DNA from: an uncultured Muribaculaceae bacterium
GTDB lineage: Bacteria; Bacteroidota; Bacteroidia; Bacteroidales; Muribaculaceae
Assembly (NCBI GenBank): GCA_910578095.1
Contig: CAJTOZ010000006.1
Coordinates: 54,258 to 118,257 of the forward strand
DNA length: 64,000 bases
Reading direction: 5' to 3'
The notes beneath the pieces are model-generated. The model was not told where the DNA came from and did no database searches. It saw only the letters and a program-made list of their open reading frames with translations. Below, piece after piece: positions 25,771 to 35,024 of the stretch. The translations under genes and the position numbers were made by a program. Position 1 is the first letter of the stretch. The number at the start of each line of letters is the position of its first letter.

Positions 25771-25804
25771 AAAAAAAGCCCCGCCGGATGGCGGAGCTTT
25801 TTTG
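25771..25804 (-). terminator. Terminator of the efflux-lpxA operon
   Basis: AAAAAAAGC-C-CCGCC, 4-nt loop, GGCGG-A-GCTTTTTT: a stem with one mismatch and T-runs on either strand, 22 nt after the lpxA stop. It separates that operon from ureA. Confidence 0.85.
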
Positions 25805-25825
25805 TGCGGTCAATGCAGCGGCAGG

Positions 25826-26614
25826 TCAATACTCGTTGAAGGTATCGCCCACTATGCGCAAATTATTGTCGCGGATAAACGAGAGTATGTTGTCGCGCAG
25901 TTCGGAGGGCTCGATATCGGCCTCGATACGCTTGAGAGCGTTGTACACCGAGGTGCCGCACTGGTAGATGTGGCGGTAGGCCTTGGCGGCATCGTCCACG
26001 AGCTCTTCGCTGAAGCGGTTCTCGCGACGCATGATATAAGCGTTCACACCGTAATAGGAAGCCGGGTTGTGGGCTATGATCACATACGGGGGCACGTTGG
26101 AACCGATGCGGCAGCCGCCCTTGATGAGGGCGTAGCGGCCCACACGGCAGCGTTCATGCACTATGGCATTGCTCGAGAGTATCACACATTCGTCGATATC
26201 GGCATCGCCAGCCACGGTGACACCGTTGCCCAGCACGCAGCGTCCCTTGATGTGGGTGTCGTGGCCCACATGGCTCTCGGCCATGATGAAATTGTCGTTT
26301 CCGATGCGAGTGCCGCCTTCGCCCGTGATGCCGCGGTTGATGATCACCTGCTCGCGGATGACATTGTTGTCGCCGATATAGCAATAGGTCTCCTCACCTT
26401 TCCACCGGAAGTCCTGCGGGTCGGCGCCTATGATGGCACCCTGATACACTTTGTTGTTGGCGCCCATACGCGTGCCTCGTATGATGCTCGCATAAGGCAT
26501 GATCTCGCAGCCGGGGCCTATCTCGACGTTCTTGTCGATATAAGCGAAGGCATGGATGGTGACACCGTCGGCTATCTTGGCCGAGGGGTCGACGTGGGCA
26601 AGTTTGCTTATCAT
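25826..26614 (-). CDS. lpxA: Acyl-ACP--UDP-N-acetylglucosamine O-acyltransferase
   Basis: 262 aa from the ATG at 26614-26612, the same length as E. coli LpxA; an upstream ATG at 26644 would overlap the efflux gene and adds a non-family leader. Left-handed beta-helix of hexapeptide repeats, with catalytic His in SHVGHDTHIKGRCVLGNG and the C-terminal helical part (PPYVIIAHNPASYYGVN). It performs the first lipid A step. It is placed 13 nt after the efflux outer-membrane gene, in the same operon, instead of in the usual lpxD-lpxC/fabZ-lpxA cluster. Confidence 0.92.
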   Translation of the reverse strand: MISKLAHVDPSAKIADGVTIHAFAYIDKNVEIGPGCEIMPYASIIRGTRMGANNKVYQGAIIGADPQDFRWKGEETYCYIGDNNVIREQVIINRGITGEGGTRIGNDNFIMAESHVGHDTHIKGRCVLGNGVTVAGDADIDECVILSSNAIVHERCRVGRYALIKGGCRIGSNVPPYVIIAHNPASYYGVNAYIMRRENRFSEELVDDAAKAYRHIYQCGTSVYNALKRIEADIEPSELRDNILSFIRDNNLRIVGDTFNEY

Positions 26615-26627
26615 AGTAATAGAGTTG

Positions 26628-28010
26628 TTAGCGTCCGCCACCAAGGGCCTGATAGAGATTTACCACAGCCTGCGCCTGTGCCAGACGGCTGCTGATGGCG
26701 TTCATTTCGGTCTGCAGGAGATTGCTCTGGGCTGTGAGCACGTCGAGATATGTGGTTCCGGGCTGGTTGTAGCGCAACAGATCCATGGAGTATTCGGCAG
26801 CCTTCGAGAGGTTGTCGACCTGCTGCTGCAGATATTTCTCCTTCTCGCCGCTCTTGGCATATACCACCAGTGCGTCGCTCACCTCGGCGGCAGCGCTCAT
26901 CAGCGCATACTCGAAGTTGTTCATAGCCTGCTTCTGCTGGGCCTTGGCAGCCTCAAGACGCGCTATGTTCTGGCCGCGGGAGAAAATAGGAGCCACCAGA
27001 GAGCCGGCCAGCTGATAGAACCAGTCGCCGGGATTCTTCACAAAGCTTCCGAGCAGATTGGTGAACCCGCCGGCGGCACTGATTGTCAGGCCGGGATAGA
27101 AAGCCGCGCGGGCCGACGATGTGGCGTAATAGGCCACGGCGAGGTTGCGCTCGGCGGCTTCCACATCGGGACGCCATGCGAGCTGGCTCATGGGCACACC
27201 GTCGATGGGATTGAAGCCCACGTTGAGTTCCACTGTCTCGGTGGTGGCATATTCCACGCCCGGCATTTCGTTGAGAAGCAGCGCGAGAGTGTTGTTGAGC
27301 TTGTCCGCAGCCTGCTCGAGGTCGGTGATGGTGCCGAGGATACCGTAGTACTGCGCACGGCTCTGCACCACAGCGGCCTCGGTGACATTACCGACGAGCT
27401 TGAAGTCCTCCATGGTGCTCACCGTCTGCTTCCACACCTCGGCCGTGCTGCGTGCGAGCGACAGCTGGGCGCGGGTGGCGGAAAGGCCATAGTAGGTATT
27501 GGCCACGGCTGCGATTATCTGCGAACGCGCGGCACGGGCATAGGCTTCGCTCATGTAGAAGCTTTCCTGAGCGCCACGTTTGCTGTTGAGCAGCTTGCCG
27601 AAGATGTCGATCTCCCAGCTCACCTGTGCGGGGAGCTGATAGGTCCAGTTCAGATCGCTGCCGGCATAGCTGGCGCCTGCGCCGTTGGGAGCGAGAGCCA
27701 CAGAGGGCAGATAGCTCAGACGGGCACCTTTCAGCTGGGCATGGGCCATGTCCACGTTGAGCATGGCATTGCGCAGGCTAGTGTTGGAGGTGAGGGCGCG
27801 GTTGATGTAGTCGGCCAGCAGCGGGTCGGTGAACACATCTTCCCATATATAATTGCCGAACGACGTGCTGTCGGGCGCCTGAGAACGCGCTTCGGCATAG
27901 GCCCGCGTGATTGCCGTGGCCTGCGGCGTCTCATATTTCTTGTATATTCCGCAGCCGCTCATGGCCACAATGGCCATGGCTGCGACTGCTATTCTGATTG
28001 TCTTGTACAT
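26628..28010 (-). CDS. RND efflux outer-membrane channel lipoprotein (OprM/NodT family)
   Basis: 460 aa from the ATG at 28010-28008. Lipoprotein signal ends VAMSGCGIYKKYE with Cys near residue 20. Two outer-membrane-efflux (TolC) repeats follow, with typical heptad helices (LEAAKAQQKQAMNNFEYALM) and DWFYQLAGSLVAPIFSRGQN. It forms the outer-membrane duct for the RND pump encoded just upstream (11-nt gap). Confidence 0.92.
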   Translation of the reverse strand: MYKTIRIAVAAMAIVAMSGCGIYKKYETPQATAITRAYAEARSQAPDSTSFGNYIWEDVFTDPLLADYINRALTSNTSLRNAMLNVDMAHAQLKGARLSYLPSVALAPNGAGASYAGSDLNWTYQLPAQVSWEIDIFGKLLNSKRGAQESFYMSEAYARAARSQIIAAVANTYYGLSATRAQLSLARSTAEVWKQTVSTMEDFKLVGNVTEAAVVQSRAQYYGILGTITDLEQAADKLNNTLALLLNEMPGVEYATTETVELNVGFNPIDGVPMSQLAWRPDVEAAERNLAVAYYATSSARAAFYPGLTISAAGGFTNLLGSFVKNPGDWFYQLAGSLVAPIFSRGQNIARLEAAKAQQKQAMNNFEYALMSAAAEVSDALVVYAKSGEKEKYLQQQVDNLSKAAEYSMDLLRYNQPGTTYLDVLTAQSNLLQTEMNAISSRLAQAQAVVNLYQALGGGR

Positions 28011-28021
28011 TTGAGTTTGAA

Positions 28022-31000
28022 TTATCGGGCGTATTGTTCGATTTCGTTCTCGATATTGCCACCGGGCTCCTCGTTGTGCCACTCTATGGGCTTGAAGCGT
28101 TCCTGGATCTTCTGGAACACCACGAAGAGCGCGGGCACCACAAGCACCTGAAGCACCATGCCGATGAGCATACCGCCCACGGAGCCGGTGCCGAGGGCAC
28201 GGTTGCCGTTGGCGCCTACACCGCTGGCAAACATCATCGGCAGCAGACCGATGACCATGGCGAGTGATGTCATCAGAATCGGGCGCAGACGCGCTGCGGC
28301 ACCGGCGATGGCGGCGTTGGTGACACTCATACCGGTCATGCGGCGCTCAAGCGCGAATTCCACGATAAGAATGGCATTCTTGGCCAGAAGACCGATAAGC
28401 ATGATGAGGGCGATCTGCAGATAGATATTGTTGGAGATATCGAAGATATCGGCGAAGATGAACGCGCCCATGAGGCCGAAGGGGATCGAGAATATAACGG
28501 CGAAGGGCAGCAGATAGCTCTCGTACTGTGCGGAGAGCAGCAGGTACACGAACAGCAAGCAGAGGCCGAAAATCATGGCCGTGGCGTTGCCGCCCGACGA
28601 GCCGGCTTCCTCACGCGTCATACCGGAGTATTCGTAGCCGTAGCCCTGGGGAAGGGTCTCGGCGGCCACGCGCTCGATGGCGGCGATGGCATCGCCCGAC
28701 GAATAGCCTGCGGCAGGCTGACCCGACACGGATATGCTCGTGAACATGTTGAATCGGTTCAGAAGGTCAGGACCGTAGATGCGGGTGAGCTTCACGTAGT
28801 TGGCTATAGGCGCCATGTCTGCGCCGCTGCGCACTTTGATGCTGTTGAGCGTCTCGGGGCTCACACGCGCTTCGGGAGAAGCCTGCATCATCACACGGTA
28901 GATCTTACCGAAACGGTTGAAGTTCGACACATACATACCGCCGTAGTAGCCCTGCAGCGTGCTGAGGATGACCGAGGGGCTGATGCCGGCCTGCTTGCAC
29001 TTGGCGGCATCGATGTCGATCATGTACTGCGGGAATGTGGGGTTGAAGGTGGTGTAGGCCATCTGTATTTCGGGCTGGGCATTGAGCTGCGCCAGGAAGC
29101 CCTGCACCACGGAGAAGAACTGGTTGACATCGCCACCGGTCTTGTCCTGCATCTTCATTTCAAAACCGTTGGTCACGGAATAGCCAGTGATCATAGGCGG
29201 CGCGAATATCATCACGCGTCCGTCCTTCACGTGCTGGCCCGTGAGGGCATACAGTTGCTGTATCACCTTGTCGGAGCTCTCTTCCTTGCTGCGCTCGCTC
29301 CAGTTGCGGAGCTTGAGGATGAATGTACCGTAGGTGGCACCCTGACCTGCGAGGAAGCTGTAGCCGGCGATCATCTCGCGGCTCTGGATGGCGTGGATGC
29401 CAGCCATGAGGCTATCCACCTGCTCCAGCACCTTGATGGTGCGTTCCTGCGATGTGCCGGCAGGCATGTCGACCATCACGAACACTGTGCCGGTGTCCTC
29501 ATTGGGCACCATGGCTGTGGGCGTCACGCTCATAAGCCATACGAGAACACCAATGCTGACGAGCACGCTTGCGAAAGCTGTGATCTTGTGGGCGCACACG
29601 AATTTCACCATGGCGCGGTACTTGTCGAGCAGCGCTCCGTAGCCTTTCTCGAAACCGGCGTGGAAACGCGGGCTGAAGATACCCATCACACTGACCACCG
29701 CGCAGAAGATACCGCATGCCAGCAGCACGGGATGCTCTGTGGAGAATGCCTTGAATATCATCAGCAGGATGGTGGCCACCACGAATATGGAGGTGATGAT
29801 GGGGTGGATGTTGAGCGTGAAGCGGCGCTTATAGGCCTTGCCCATGGTGCCGGCTGCTTCCTTGACGGCCTCGCCCATGCGCTCCTTGAGACTGCTGTCG
29901 GCCTTGTGAGGCTTAAGGAAGAGCGCGCAGAGAGCCGGCGAAAGCGTGAGAGCGTTGACAGCCGAGAAACCGATGGCCACAGCCATCGTGATACCGAACT
30001 GCTGGTAGAACACACCGCTCGTGCCGGGCATGAACGACACGGGGATGAACACGAGCATCATGACGAGCGTGATGGAGATAAGCGCTCCGGCTATCTCGCC
30101 CATAGCGTCGATTGAGGCACGGCGGGCGCTCTTGTAGCCCTGGTCGAGCTTGGCATGCACGGCCTCCACCACCACAATGGCGTCGTCGACCACGATGGCG
30201 ATCGCGAGCACGAGAGCCGACAATGTGATGAGGTTGAGCGAGAAGCCGATAATCTTGAGCACGAAGAAGGTACCGATCAAGGCCACAGGAATGGCGATGG
30301 CCGGGATAAGCGTGCTGCGGAAATCCTGAAGGAAGATGTAAACCACAACGAACACCAGCACGAAGGCCTCAATCAGCGTATGAATCACATTCTCGATGGA
30401 TGCATAGAGGAACTCGTTGTTGTTCATCGGCACTTCCATCTCAAGGCCCTTGGGGAGGTCCTTGCTCATTTTGTCGACCACCTGGAGGCAGTCTTCAATA
30501 ATCTGCGTGGCATTCGATCCAGGGCTCTGGAACACGATAGCCATGGTGGCGGGATGGCCGTTGGCACGGTTGGCAAAGCTGTAGAGCAGACGTCCGAGCT
30601 CGATGTCGGCCACGTCTTTCAGGCGGAGCACCTCGCCGTTGGCACCTGTACGCACCACAATGTCGCCGAACTCCTCGGCGGTGACCTTACGGCCACGGTA
30701 GCGCATGGTGTACTGGAAGCTCTGGTCGCCCTGCTCGCCGAACGCGCCGGGAGCCGCCTCCACATTCTGCTCGGCCAGTGCGGCAGCCACATCGGAGGGC
30801 ATGAGATTGTACTGTGCCATCACATCGGGCTTAAGCCATATGCGCATGGAGTAGTCGGCGCCGAAGCTCATCACATCGCCGACGCCGCTCACACGCTGCA
30901 GTTCGGGGATGATATTGATCTTCATGTAGTTGTCGAGGAACTCGGCCGAGTAAGTGTCGGTGGGGTCCACAAGCGAGATACCCACGAGCATGGATGTCTG

Positions 31001-31399
31001 GCGCTTCTGTGTGAGCACACCCACCTGATTGACTTCCGAAGGAAGAAGGTTGGCAGCCTTGGCCACACGGTTCTGCACATCGACGGCCGCCATGTCGGGA
31101 TCAAATCCTTGGCGGAAATATACGTTGATGGTGGCGCTACCGGTGTTGGTGGCTGTGGATTCCATGTAGGTCATGCCTTCGGCACCATTGATAGACTCCT
31201 CGAGAGGAGCGATCACGGAGTTGAGCACGGCCTGCGCGTTGGCACCCGTATAGGTGGTGGTCACGGATATGGTGGGCGGCGCAATGTCCGGAAACTGCGT
31301 GATAGGCAGCGAGGCAAGGCCGATAAAGCCGAGCAGGACGATGAAAATGGATATCACCGTCGACAGCACCGGCCTATTGATAAAGTTATCTAATTTCAT
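28022..31399 (-). CDS. RND multidrug efflux pump, AcrB/HAE1 family
   Basis: 1125 aa, a little longer than AcrB (1049). Start FINRPVLSTVISIFIVLLG, proton-relay Asp pair in AIAIVVDDAIVVVEAV, PAITTYSGA-like porter segments (PPTISVTTTYTGANAQ, GGDVNQFF), and the second-half LIGLLAKNAILIVEFA and GLCLLFVYLLLSAQYES. Twelve transmembrane helices in two halves. Part of the three-gene pump; substrate range cannot be read. The extra length lies mainly around residues 500-590, in the cytoplasmic/TM7 region. Confidence 0.96.
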   Translation of the reverse strand: MKLDNFINRPVLSTVISIFIVLLGFIGLASLPITQFPDIAPPTISVTTTYTGANAQAVLNSVIAPLEESINGAEGMTYMESTATNTGSATINVYFRQGFDPDMAAVDVQNRVAKAANLLPSEVNQVGVLTQKRQTSMLVGISLVDPTDTYSAEFLDNYMKINIIPELQRVSGVGDVMSFGADYSMRIWLKPDVMAQYNLMPSDVAAALAEQNVEAAPGAFGEQGDQSFQYTMRYRGRKVTAEEFGDIVVRTGANGEVLRLKDVADIELGRLLYSFANRANGHPATMAIVFQSPGSNATQIIEDCLQVVDKMSKDLPKGLEMEVPMNNNEFLYASIENVIHTLIEAFVLVFVVVYIFLQDFRSTLIPAIAIPVALIGTFFVLKIIGFSLNLITLSALVLAIAIVVDDAIVVVEAVHAKLDQGYKSARRASIDAMGEIAGALISITLVMMLVFIPVSFMPGTSGVFYQQFGITMAVAIGFSAVNALTLSPALCALFLKPHKADSSLKERMGEAVKEAAGTMGKAYKRRFTLNIHPIITSIFVVATILLMIFKAFSTEHPVLLACGIFCAVVSVMGIFSPRFHAGFEKGYGALLDKYRAMVKFVCAHKITAFASVLVSIGVLVWLMSVTPTAMVPNEDTGTVFVMVDMPAGTSQERTIKVLEQVDSLMAGIHAIQSREMIAGYSFLAGQGATYGTFILKLRNWSERSKEESSDKVIQQLYALTGQHVKDGRVMIFAPPMITGYSVTNGFEMKMQDKTGGDVNQFFSVVQGFLAQLNAQPEIQMAYTTFNPTFPQYMIDIDAAKCKQAGISPSVILSTLQGYYGGMYVSNFNRFGKIYRVMMQASPEARVSPETLNSIKVRSGADMAPIANYVKLTRIYGPDLLNRFNMFTSISVSGQPAAGYSSGDAIAAIERVAAETLPQGYGYEYSGMTREEAGSSGGNATAMIFGLCLLFVYLLLSAQYESYLLPFAVIFSIPFGLMGAFIFADIFDISNNIYLQIALIMLIGLLAKNAILIVEFALERRMTGMSVTNAAIAGAAARLRPILMTSLAMVIGLLPMMFASGVGANGNRALGTGSVGGMLIGMVLQVLVVPALFVVFQKIQERFKPIEWHNEEPGGNIENEIEQYAR

Positions 31400-31429
31400 T
31401 GTTGGCGAAATCTGATGTTGACGGTTGGT

Positions 31430-32590
31430 TTACTGCTGTGGGGCAGCGGCGGCTGCCTCGGTGCTCTTGGGCTGTACGGGAATGCCGTCGCGCACGACTG
31501 TGCCTACACCCTCGGTGACGATGCGTTCGCCGGGCTGCAGACCGCCGAGCACCACAAAGTCCTTGCCGTTGCTGATGTCAAGCACCTGCACGGGACGGGT
31601 GGATGTGATGTTGCTGTCGTTGAGCACATAGACATAACGCAGGCCCTGTATCTCGAACGAAGCCTTCTGGGGAATAACAATGACGCTGTCGTTGTGCTGC
31701 GGAATCACCACGTTGCCGGTATTGCCGCTGCGCAGCATTCCGGAGGGATTGGGGAACAGCGCGCGCACGCTGGCCGCACCGGTGGTGTTGCTTATCACAC
31801 CGCTCACCGTGCTCACCTTGCCTTCCATCGGGTAGAGGGTGCCGTCGGCGAGCTGAAGCTGCACGGCAGGCATCTGGCCTATGCGGGAGTCTACGCTGTA
31901 CTTGCCGCCATCCGTGAGCTCGAGCAGATCTTTCTCATTCAGCGAGAAGTAGGCATACACCTGCGAGTTGTCGCTGACAGTGGTGAGAGGCTGGGCCGAC
32001 GAGGGCGAGGCCAGAGAGCCTTCGCGGTTGGGGATATTACCCACCACACCATCGCTGGGAGAGGTGACAACGGTATAGGCCAGATTCTTGCGGGCTGTGG
32101 TGAGCGCAGCCTGGGCCTGGGCCTGGGCTGCTTTAGCCTGGGCGAGAGAGTTGGCGGCGAGCTGCCACTCGGTTTCGCTGATGATGTTCTTGTCGTAGAG
32201 CTTACGCTTGTTGGCCTCGGTGATGGCGGCGGTATTGACTGCCGTCTTGGCCGAATTCAGGGATGCTTCGGCCTGATCCACAGCTGCCTGAAACTGTACC
32301 TGATCGAGAGTGAAAAGGGTCTGGCCCTTGCGAACATGCTGACCTTCGTCCACATGCACCTTAGTGATAAAGCCCGTAACCTGCGGACGGATATCGATAT
32401 CGGTCTTACCCTTGATGATTGCGGGATACGACGAAGTGAGATCGCTGCTTCCGGCTTCTACTGTCATTACAGCTACCTGGGGAGCCTGCTGTGCAGGAGC
32501 CTGCTGCTTACCGCCGCACGAACCCAGTGTCATGCCGACACCTGCGGCCACAAGGCCCAAACTCAGGGCCTTAAACTTATGTACCTTCAT
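31430..32590 (-). CDS. RND efflux periplasmic adaptor (AcrA/MexA family) lipoprotein
   Basis: 386 aa. Lipoprotein signal (GMTLGSCGGKQQ), a Gln/Ala-rich linker, then biotinyl-lipoyl halves (IRPQVTGFITKVHVDEGQHVRKGQ and YTVVTSPSDGVVGN) around a helical hairpin (QAEASLNSAKTAVNTA, AQAKAAQAQAQA), then the beta-barrel and membrane-proximal domains. It links the pump to the outer-membrane duct. First gene of the operon with a -7 box 54 nt upstream. No regulator gene is adjacent. Confidence 0.94.
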   Translation of the reverse strand: MKVHKFKALSLGLVAAGVGMTLGSCGGKQQAPAQQAPQVAVMTVEAGSSDLTSSYPAIIKGKTDIDIRPQVTGFITKVHVDEGQHVRKGQTLFTLDQVQFQAAVDQAEASLNSAKTAVNTAAITEANKRKLYDKNIISETEWQLAANSLAQAKAAQAQAQAALTTARKNLAYTVVTSPSDGVVGNIPNREGSLASPSSAQPLTTVSDNSQVYAYFSLNEKDLLELTDGGKYSVDSRIGQMPAVQLQLADGTLYPMEGKVSTVSGVISNTTGAASVRALFPNPSGMLRSGNTGNVVIPQHNDSVIVIPQKASFEIQGLRYVYVLNDSNITSTRPVQVLDISNGKDFVVLGGLQPGERIVTEGVGTVVRDGIPVQPKSTEAAAAAPQQ

Positions 32591-32643
32591 AAAAAATAAA
32601 TATATTGGAGATATTGATTAATCGTAGATTTACAATTTCGTTG

Positions 32644-32651
32644 CAAAATTA
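32644..32651 (-). promoter_or_regulatory. -7 box of the efflux operon
   Basis: TAATTTTG on the minus strand, an exact TAnnTTTG match, 53 nt before the adaptor ATG. No TTTG box at the expected distance, which suggests a weaker or activated promoter. Confidence 0.5.
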
Positions 32652-32801
32652 CACATAATTATTTATATAAAATGGCTACTTTCTGCCAATAAATTGGTGA
32701 AAAGTGCATATTAATGGTAAAAATCAGACGTAAGGGCGTCTGCAAGCCTCTCGCCGGCGGGGCGCTGAGCGCTGCACATTCTGACTTTTCATGAAATTTT
32801 G

Positions 32802-32809
32802 TAACTTTG
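32802..32809 (+). promoter_or_regulatory. -7 box of the EamA transporter gene
   Basis: TAACTTTG, an exact match, 24 nt before the ATG at 32834, so the leader would be about 18-20 nt. A TTTT run at 32786-32789 may stand for the -33 box. Confidence 0.5.
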
Positions 32810-32833
32810 CAGGCGCAAAAAACAGATGCAGCC

Positions 32834-33727
32834 ATGTGGATTATTCTCGCCATATGCTCGGCCCTGGGGCTGGGCTTCTATGATGTGTTCAAAAAGCTTT
32901 CCGTACGGGCCAACAATGTGCTGCTCGTGCTGATGCTCAACACTCTGTTCGGCACGTTGCTGATGTCGCCGGTGCTCGTGGATTGCCTCGCACACGGGCA
33001 TTTCGGGCTGGGCGACAGCGTGGCGGGCCACGCCCGCATCGTGCTCAAGGCCGTAATCGTGCTGGGCTCATGGCTGCTGGGGTATTTTTCCATCAAGCAT
33101 CTGCCGCTCACAATCCAGGGACCGGTGAACGCATCGCGCCCGGTGCTGGTGCTTGTGGGAGCCATCGTAGTGTTCGGCGAGCGCCTCAACGCGCTGCAGT
33201 GGGCCGGCATCCTTCTCGGCTTCACCTCTCTATGGCTGATATCGCGCATAGGGGCCTCCGAGGGTTTCTCCCTGCGCGGCTCACGATGGCTGTGGATGGC
33301 CATAGGGGCGACGGCGCTCGGAGCCGTAAGCGCTCTCTACGACAAGTATCTACTCGGGCGCTACGCCCCTCTTGAGGTACAGGCCTGGTACTCGCTGTAC
33401 CAATGTGTCATCATGAGCACCACCATCCTGCTGATGCGTCGCTTCGCACCCGGGGCGGCGGGAGCGGGCGCAAGATTTGAATGGCGGTGGAGCATTCCTT
33501 GCATATCGCTGTTCCTGACCGGTGCCGACATAGCCTATTTCTATGCCCTGTCGCTGCCGGGCGCCATGATATCGGTAGTATCGATGATACGGCGCGGCAG
33601 CGTGATAGTCAGCTTTCTGTACGGCGTGTTCATCCTTCGCGAGAGCCATGTACGCGCCAAAGCCGCCGACCTGCTGATCCTGCTTGTGAGCATGGGACTG
33701 CTGGTGGCCGGCAGCGCTTTGCGGTAG
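32834..33727 (+). CDS. EamA/DMT-family transporter
   Basis: 297 aa starting MWIILAICSALGLGFYDVFKK. A TTG nine codons upstream is also in frame but overlaps the -7 box, so the ATG was chosen. About ten transmembrane helices in two EamA repeats; the first repeat ends with RPVLVLVGAIVVFGERLNALQWAGI and the second with VSFLYGVFILRESHVRAKAADLLIL, both carrying the family 'GE-R...W-G' element. Substrate unknown (metabolite or drug export are usual in this family). Single gene, convergent with the ABC operon. Confidence 0.88.
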   Translation: MWIILAICSALGLGFYDVFKKLSVRANNVLLVLMLNTLFGTLLMSPVLVDCLAHGHFGLGDSVAGHARIVLKAVIVLGSWLLGYFSIKHLPLTIQGPVNASRPVLVLVGAIVVFGERLNALQWAGILLGFTSLWLISRIGASEGFSLRGSRWLWMAIGATALGAVSALYDKYLLGRYAPLEVQAWYSLYQCVIMSTTILLMRRFAPGAAGAGARFEWRWSIPCISLFLTGADIAYFYALSLPGAMISVVSMIRRGSVIVSFLYGVFILRESHVRAKAADLLILLVSMGLLVAGSALR

Positions 33728-33730
33728 TGC

Positions 33731-33817
33731 TCAGGATGCCGCCCACCAGGAAGTGGCCACCACCAGCACAAGCCCCAGAGCGAGGACTATGAATATTGCT
33801 TTTGTAGTGCGTTTCAT
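33731..33817 (-). CDS. 28-aa single-helix membrane protein at the end of the ABC operon
   Basis: ATG 33817-33815 overlaps the GntR stop (ATGA) and the frame ends at TGA 33733-33731. Two basic residues (MKRTTK) precede a hydrophobic helix (AIFIVLALGLVLVVATSWW). No homologue is known to me. Support: coupling to the upstream gene, ideal one-helix composition, and a similar 31-aa gene at the start of the same operon. Alternative: chance frame in a 90-nt gap. Confidence 0.55.
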   Translation of the reverse strand: MKRTTKAIFIVLALGLVLVVATSWWAAS

Positions 33818-34197
33818 TGTTTAGGGTGTTTTTGGATGTATTCGCTATATAGGGTGCTCACGTAGGCAGGGTCTATGCCCAGCATGTGCCACTGCTTGAA
33901 AATACGGTCGAAGCCACCTCCGTCCAGATACTCGTCGAGGCGACGGCGCGCCACGCGTTCCTCGGCATCGGAAGCTATGAAATAGCCCAGTCCGCGTTTG
34001 TTGTACAGCACTCCGAGCGACGACAGATGGTCGTAGGCGCGGTTGACGGTGTTGACGTTGACCATCACCGTCGCGGCATACTCGCGCACCGACGGCACAC
34101 GCTCGTCGGGCAGCAAGGAATGCTGGAGCACGCGGTCGCAGATCTCATCGGCTATCTGGAGGTATATGGCGCGGTTTGTATCGTTGAAGTCCGCCAT
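33814..34197 (-). CDS. GntR-family transcriptional regulator, YtrA subfamily
   Basis: 127 aa: winged helix-turn-helix (ERVPSVREYAATVMVNVNTVNRAYDHLSSLGV) and the short, about 50-residue C-terminal helical part that marks the YtrA subfamily, which has no ligand domain. These regulators typically repress an ABC transporter operon that includes themselves. Here the gene follows the permease gene by a TAATG overlap. The palindrome at the operon's start site (36005-36028) is the likely operator, so negative autoregulation is inferred. Confidence 0.93.
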   Translation of the reverse strand: MADFNDTNRAIYLQIADEICDRVLQHSLLPDERVPSVREYAATVMVNVNTVNRAYDHLSSLGVLYNKRGLGYFIASDAEERVARRRLDEYLDGGGFDRIFKQWHMLGIDPAYVSTLYSEYIQKHPKQ

Positions 34198-35024
34198 TAC
34201 ATTCGCTGTATTATTTCGTCCTCACGCATACGGAAGTAGGCTGTCACGAAACAGAACACCGTGCATACGCACATGAGAATCAGGAACGCATCGCCCATGA
34301 GAACATGCATCTCAAGATCCTTATGCGGACGCAAACTTTCCGCATCCAGAAACAGACTGAACGTATATCCGGCAGCCATGCCGTAGATAAATTCAATAAC
34401 GCACACCGCGCCCATGGTCTTGATCAAGGAGTACTTGGGCCATATTGTGCTTCCGAGCAGATAGATACCCTGGGTCAATACTATTCCCAATGCCGAGAAC
34501 GTCACGGCGTTCACCTTCTCCGACACCATCTCATAAGCGCGGACCACGCCTACATGACCGCCGGCATTGTCGCCGTAGACCACGCGCGATATCCACACGT
34601 TGGCCCAATCCGCCAATTCCCAACACAGCATGAATGCCAATGGTACGCCCACGATGCATATGAGAAAACGCGAAAGATACTTCTCAAGCGTGGACGCCGG
34701 GGTCATCAACTGGTTGAGACGGCTCCCGGGAGAAGAGTATCCGGCATAGAAATGCGACGCACCCAGCATAGCAAATATGGACATGCAACAAAAGCACACG
34801 AATGCGGCCGCTATTTCCTGGGCGAGGCCGAGAGCCATTCCCATCTCACCTTCTTCACAAATTTTCTGTGTCAGCCAATTGGTGCCGATCAGAACCACAA
34901 ACAGGAAACCGAACATGGCAAGGATGCGCCAGCACCAGCCTGAACGCTCCATCACCCAGTCGCGGCGCAAGGTGGCAAGAAAACGCGCGCCGCTGAATAT
35001 CTGAGAATCTGTAGTATTGTTCAT
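34197..35024 (-). CDS. ABC-2-like permease of the GntR-linked transporter
   Basis: 275 aa with about six hydrophobic helices (for example ILAMFGFLFVVLIGTNWL, AFVCFCCMSIFAML, FLILMCVCTVFCFVTAYF) and no other domain. It fits the membrane partner of YtrB-like ATPases. One-base overlaps (TAATG) link it to the ATPase upstream and to the regulator downstream. Substrate unknown; YtrA-type systems in Firmicutes respond to cell-wall-active antibiotics, but that does not carry over with certainty. Confidence 0.8.
   Translation of the reverse strand: MNNTTDSQIFSGARFLATLRRDWVMERSGWCWRILAMFGFLFVVLIGTNWLTQKICEEGEMGMALGLAQEIAAAFVCFCCMSIFAMLGASHFYAGYSSPGSRLNQLMTPASTLEKYLSRFLICIVGVPLAFMLCWELADWANVWISRVVYGDNAGGHVGVVRAYEMVSEKVNAVTFSALGIVLTQGIYLLGSTIWPKYSLIKTMGAVCVIEFIYGMAAGYTFSLFLDAESLRPHKDLEMHVLMGDAFLILMCVCTVFCFVTAYFRMREDEIIQRM

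Noticed and set aside
32807..32833. TTG start for the EamA transporter
   Set aside because: It overlaps the exact -7 box TAACTTTG, so it would lie before the transcription start; the ATG at 32834 is preferred.
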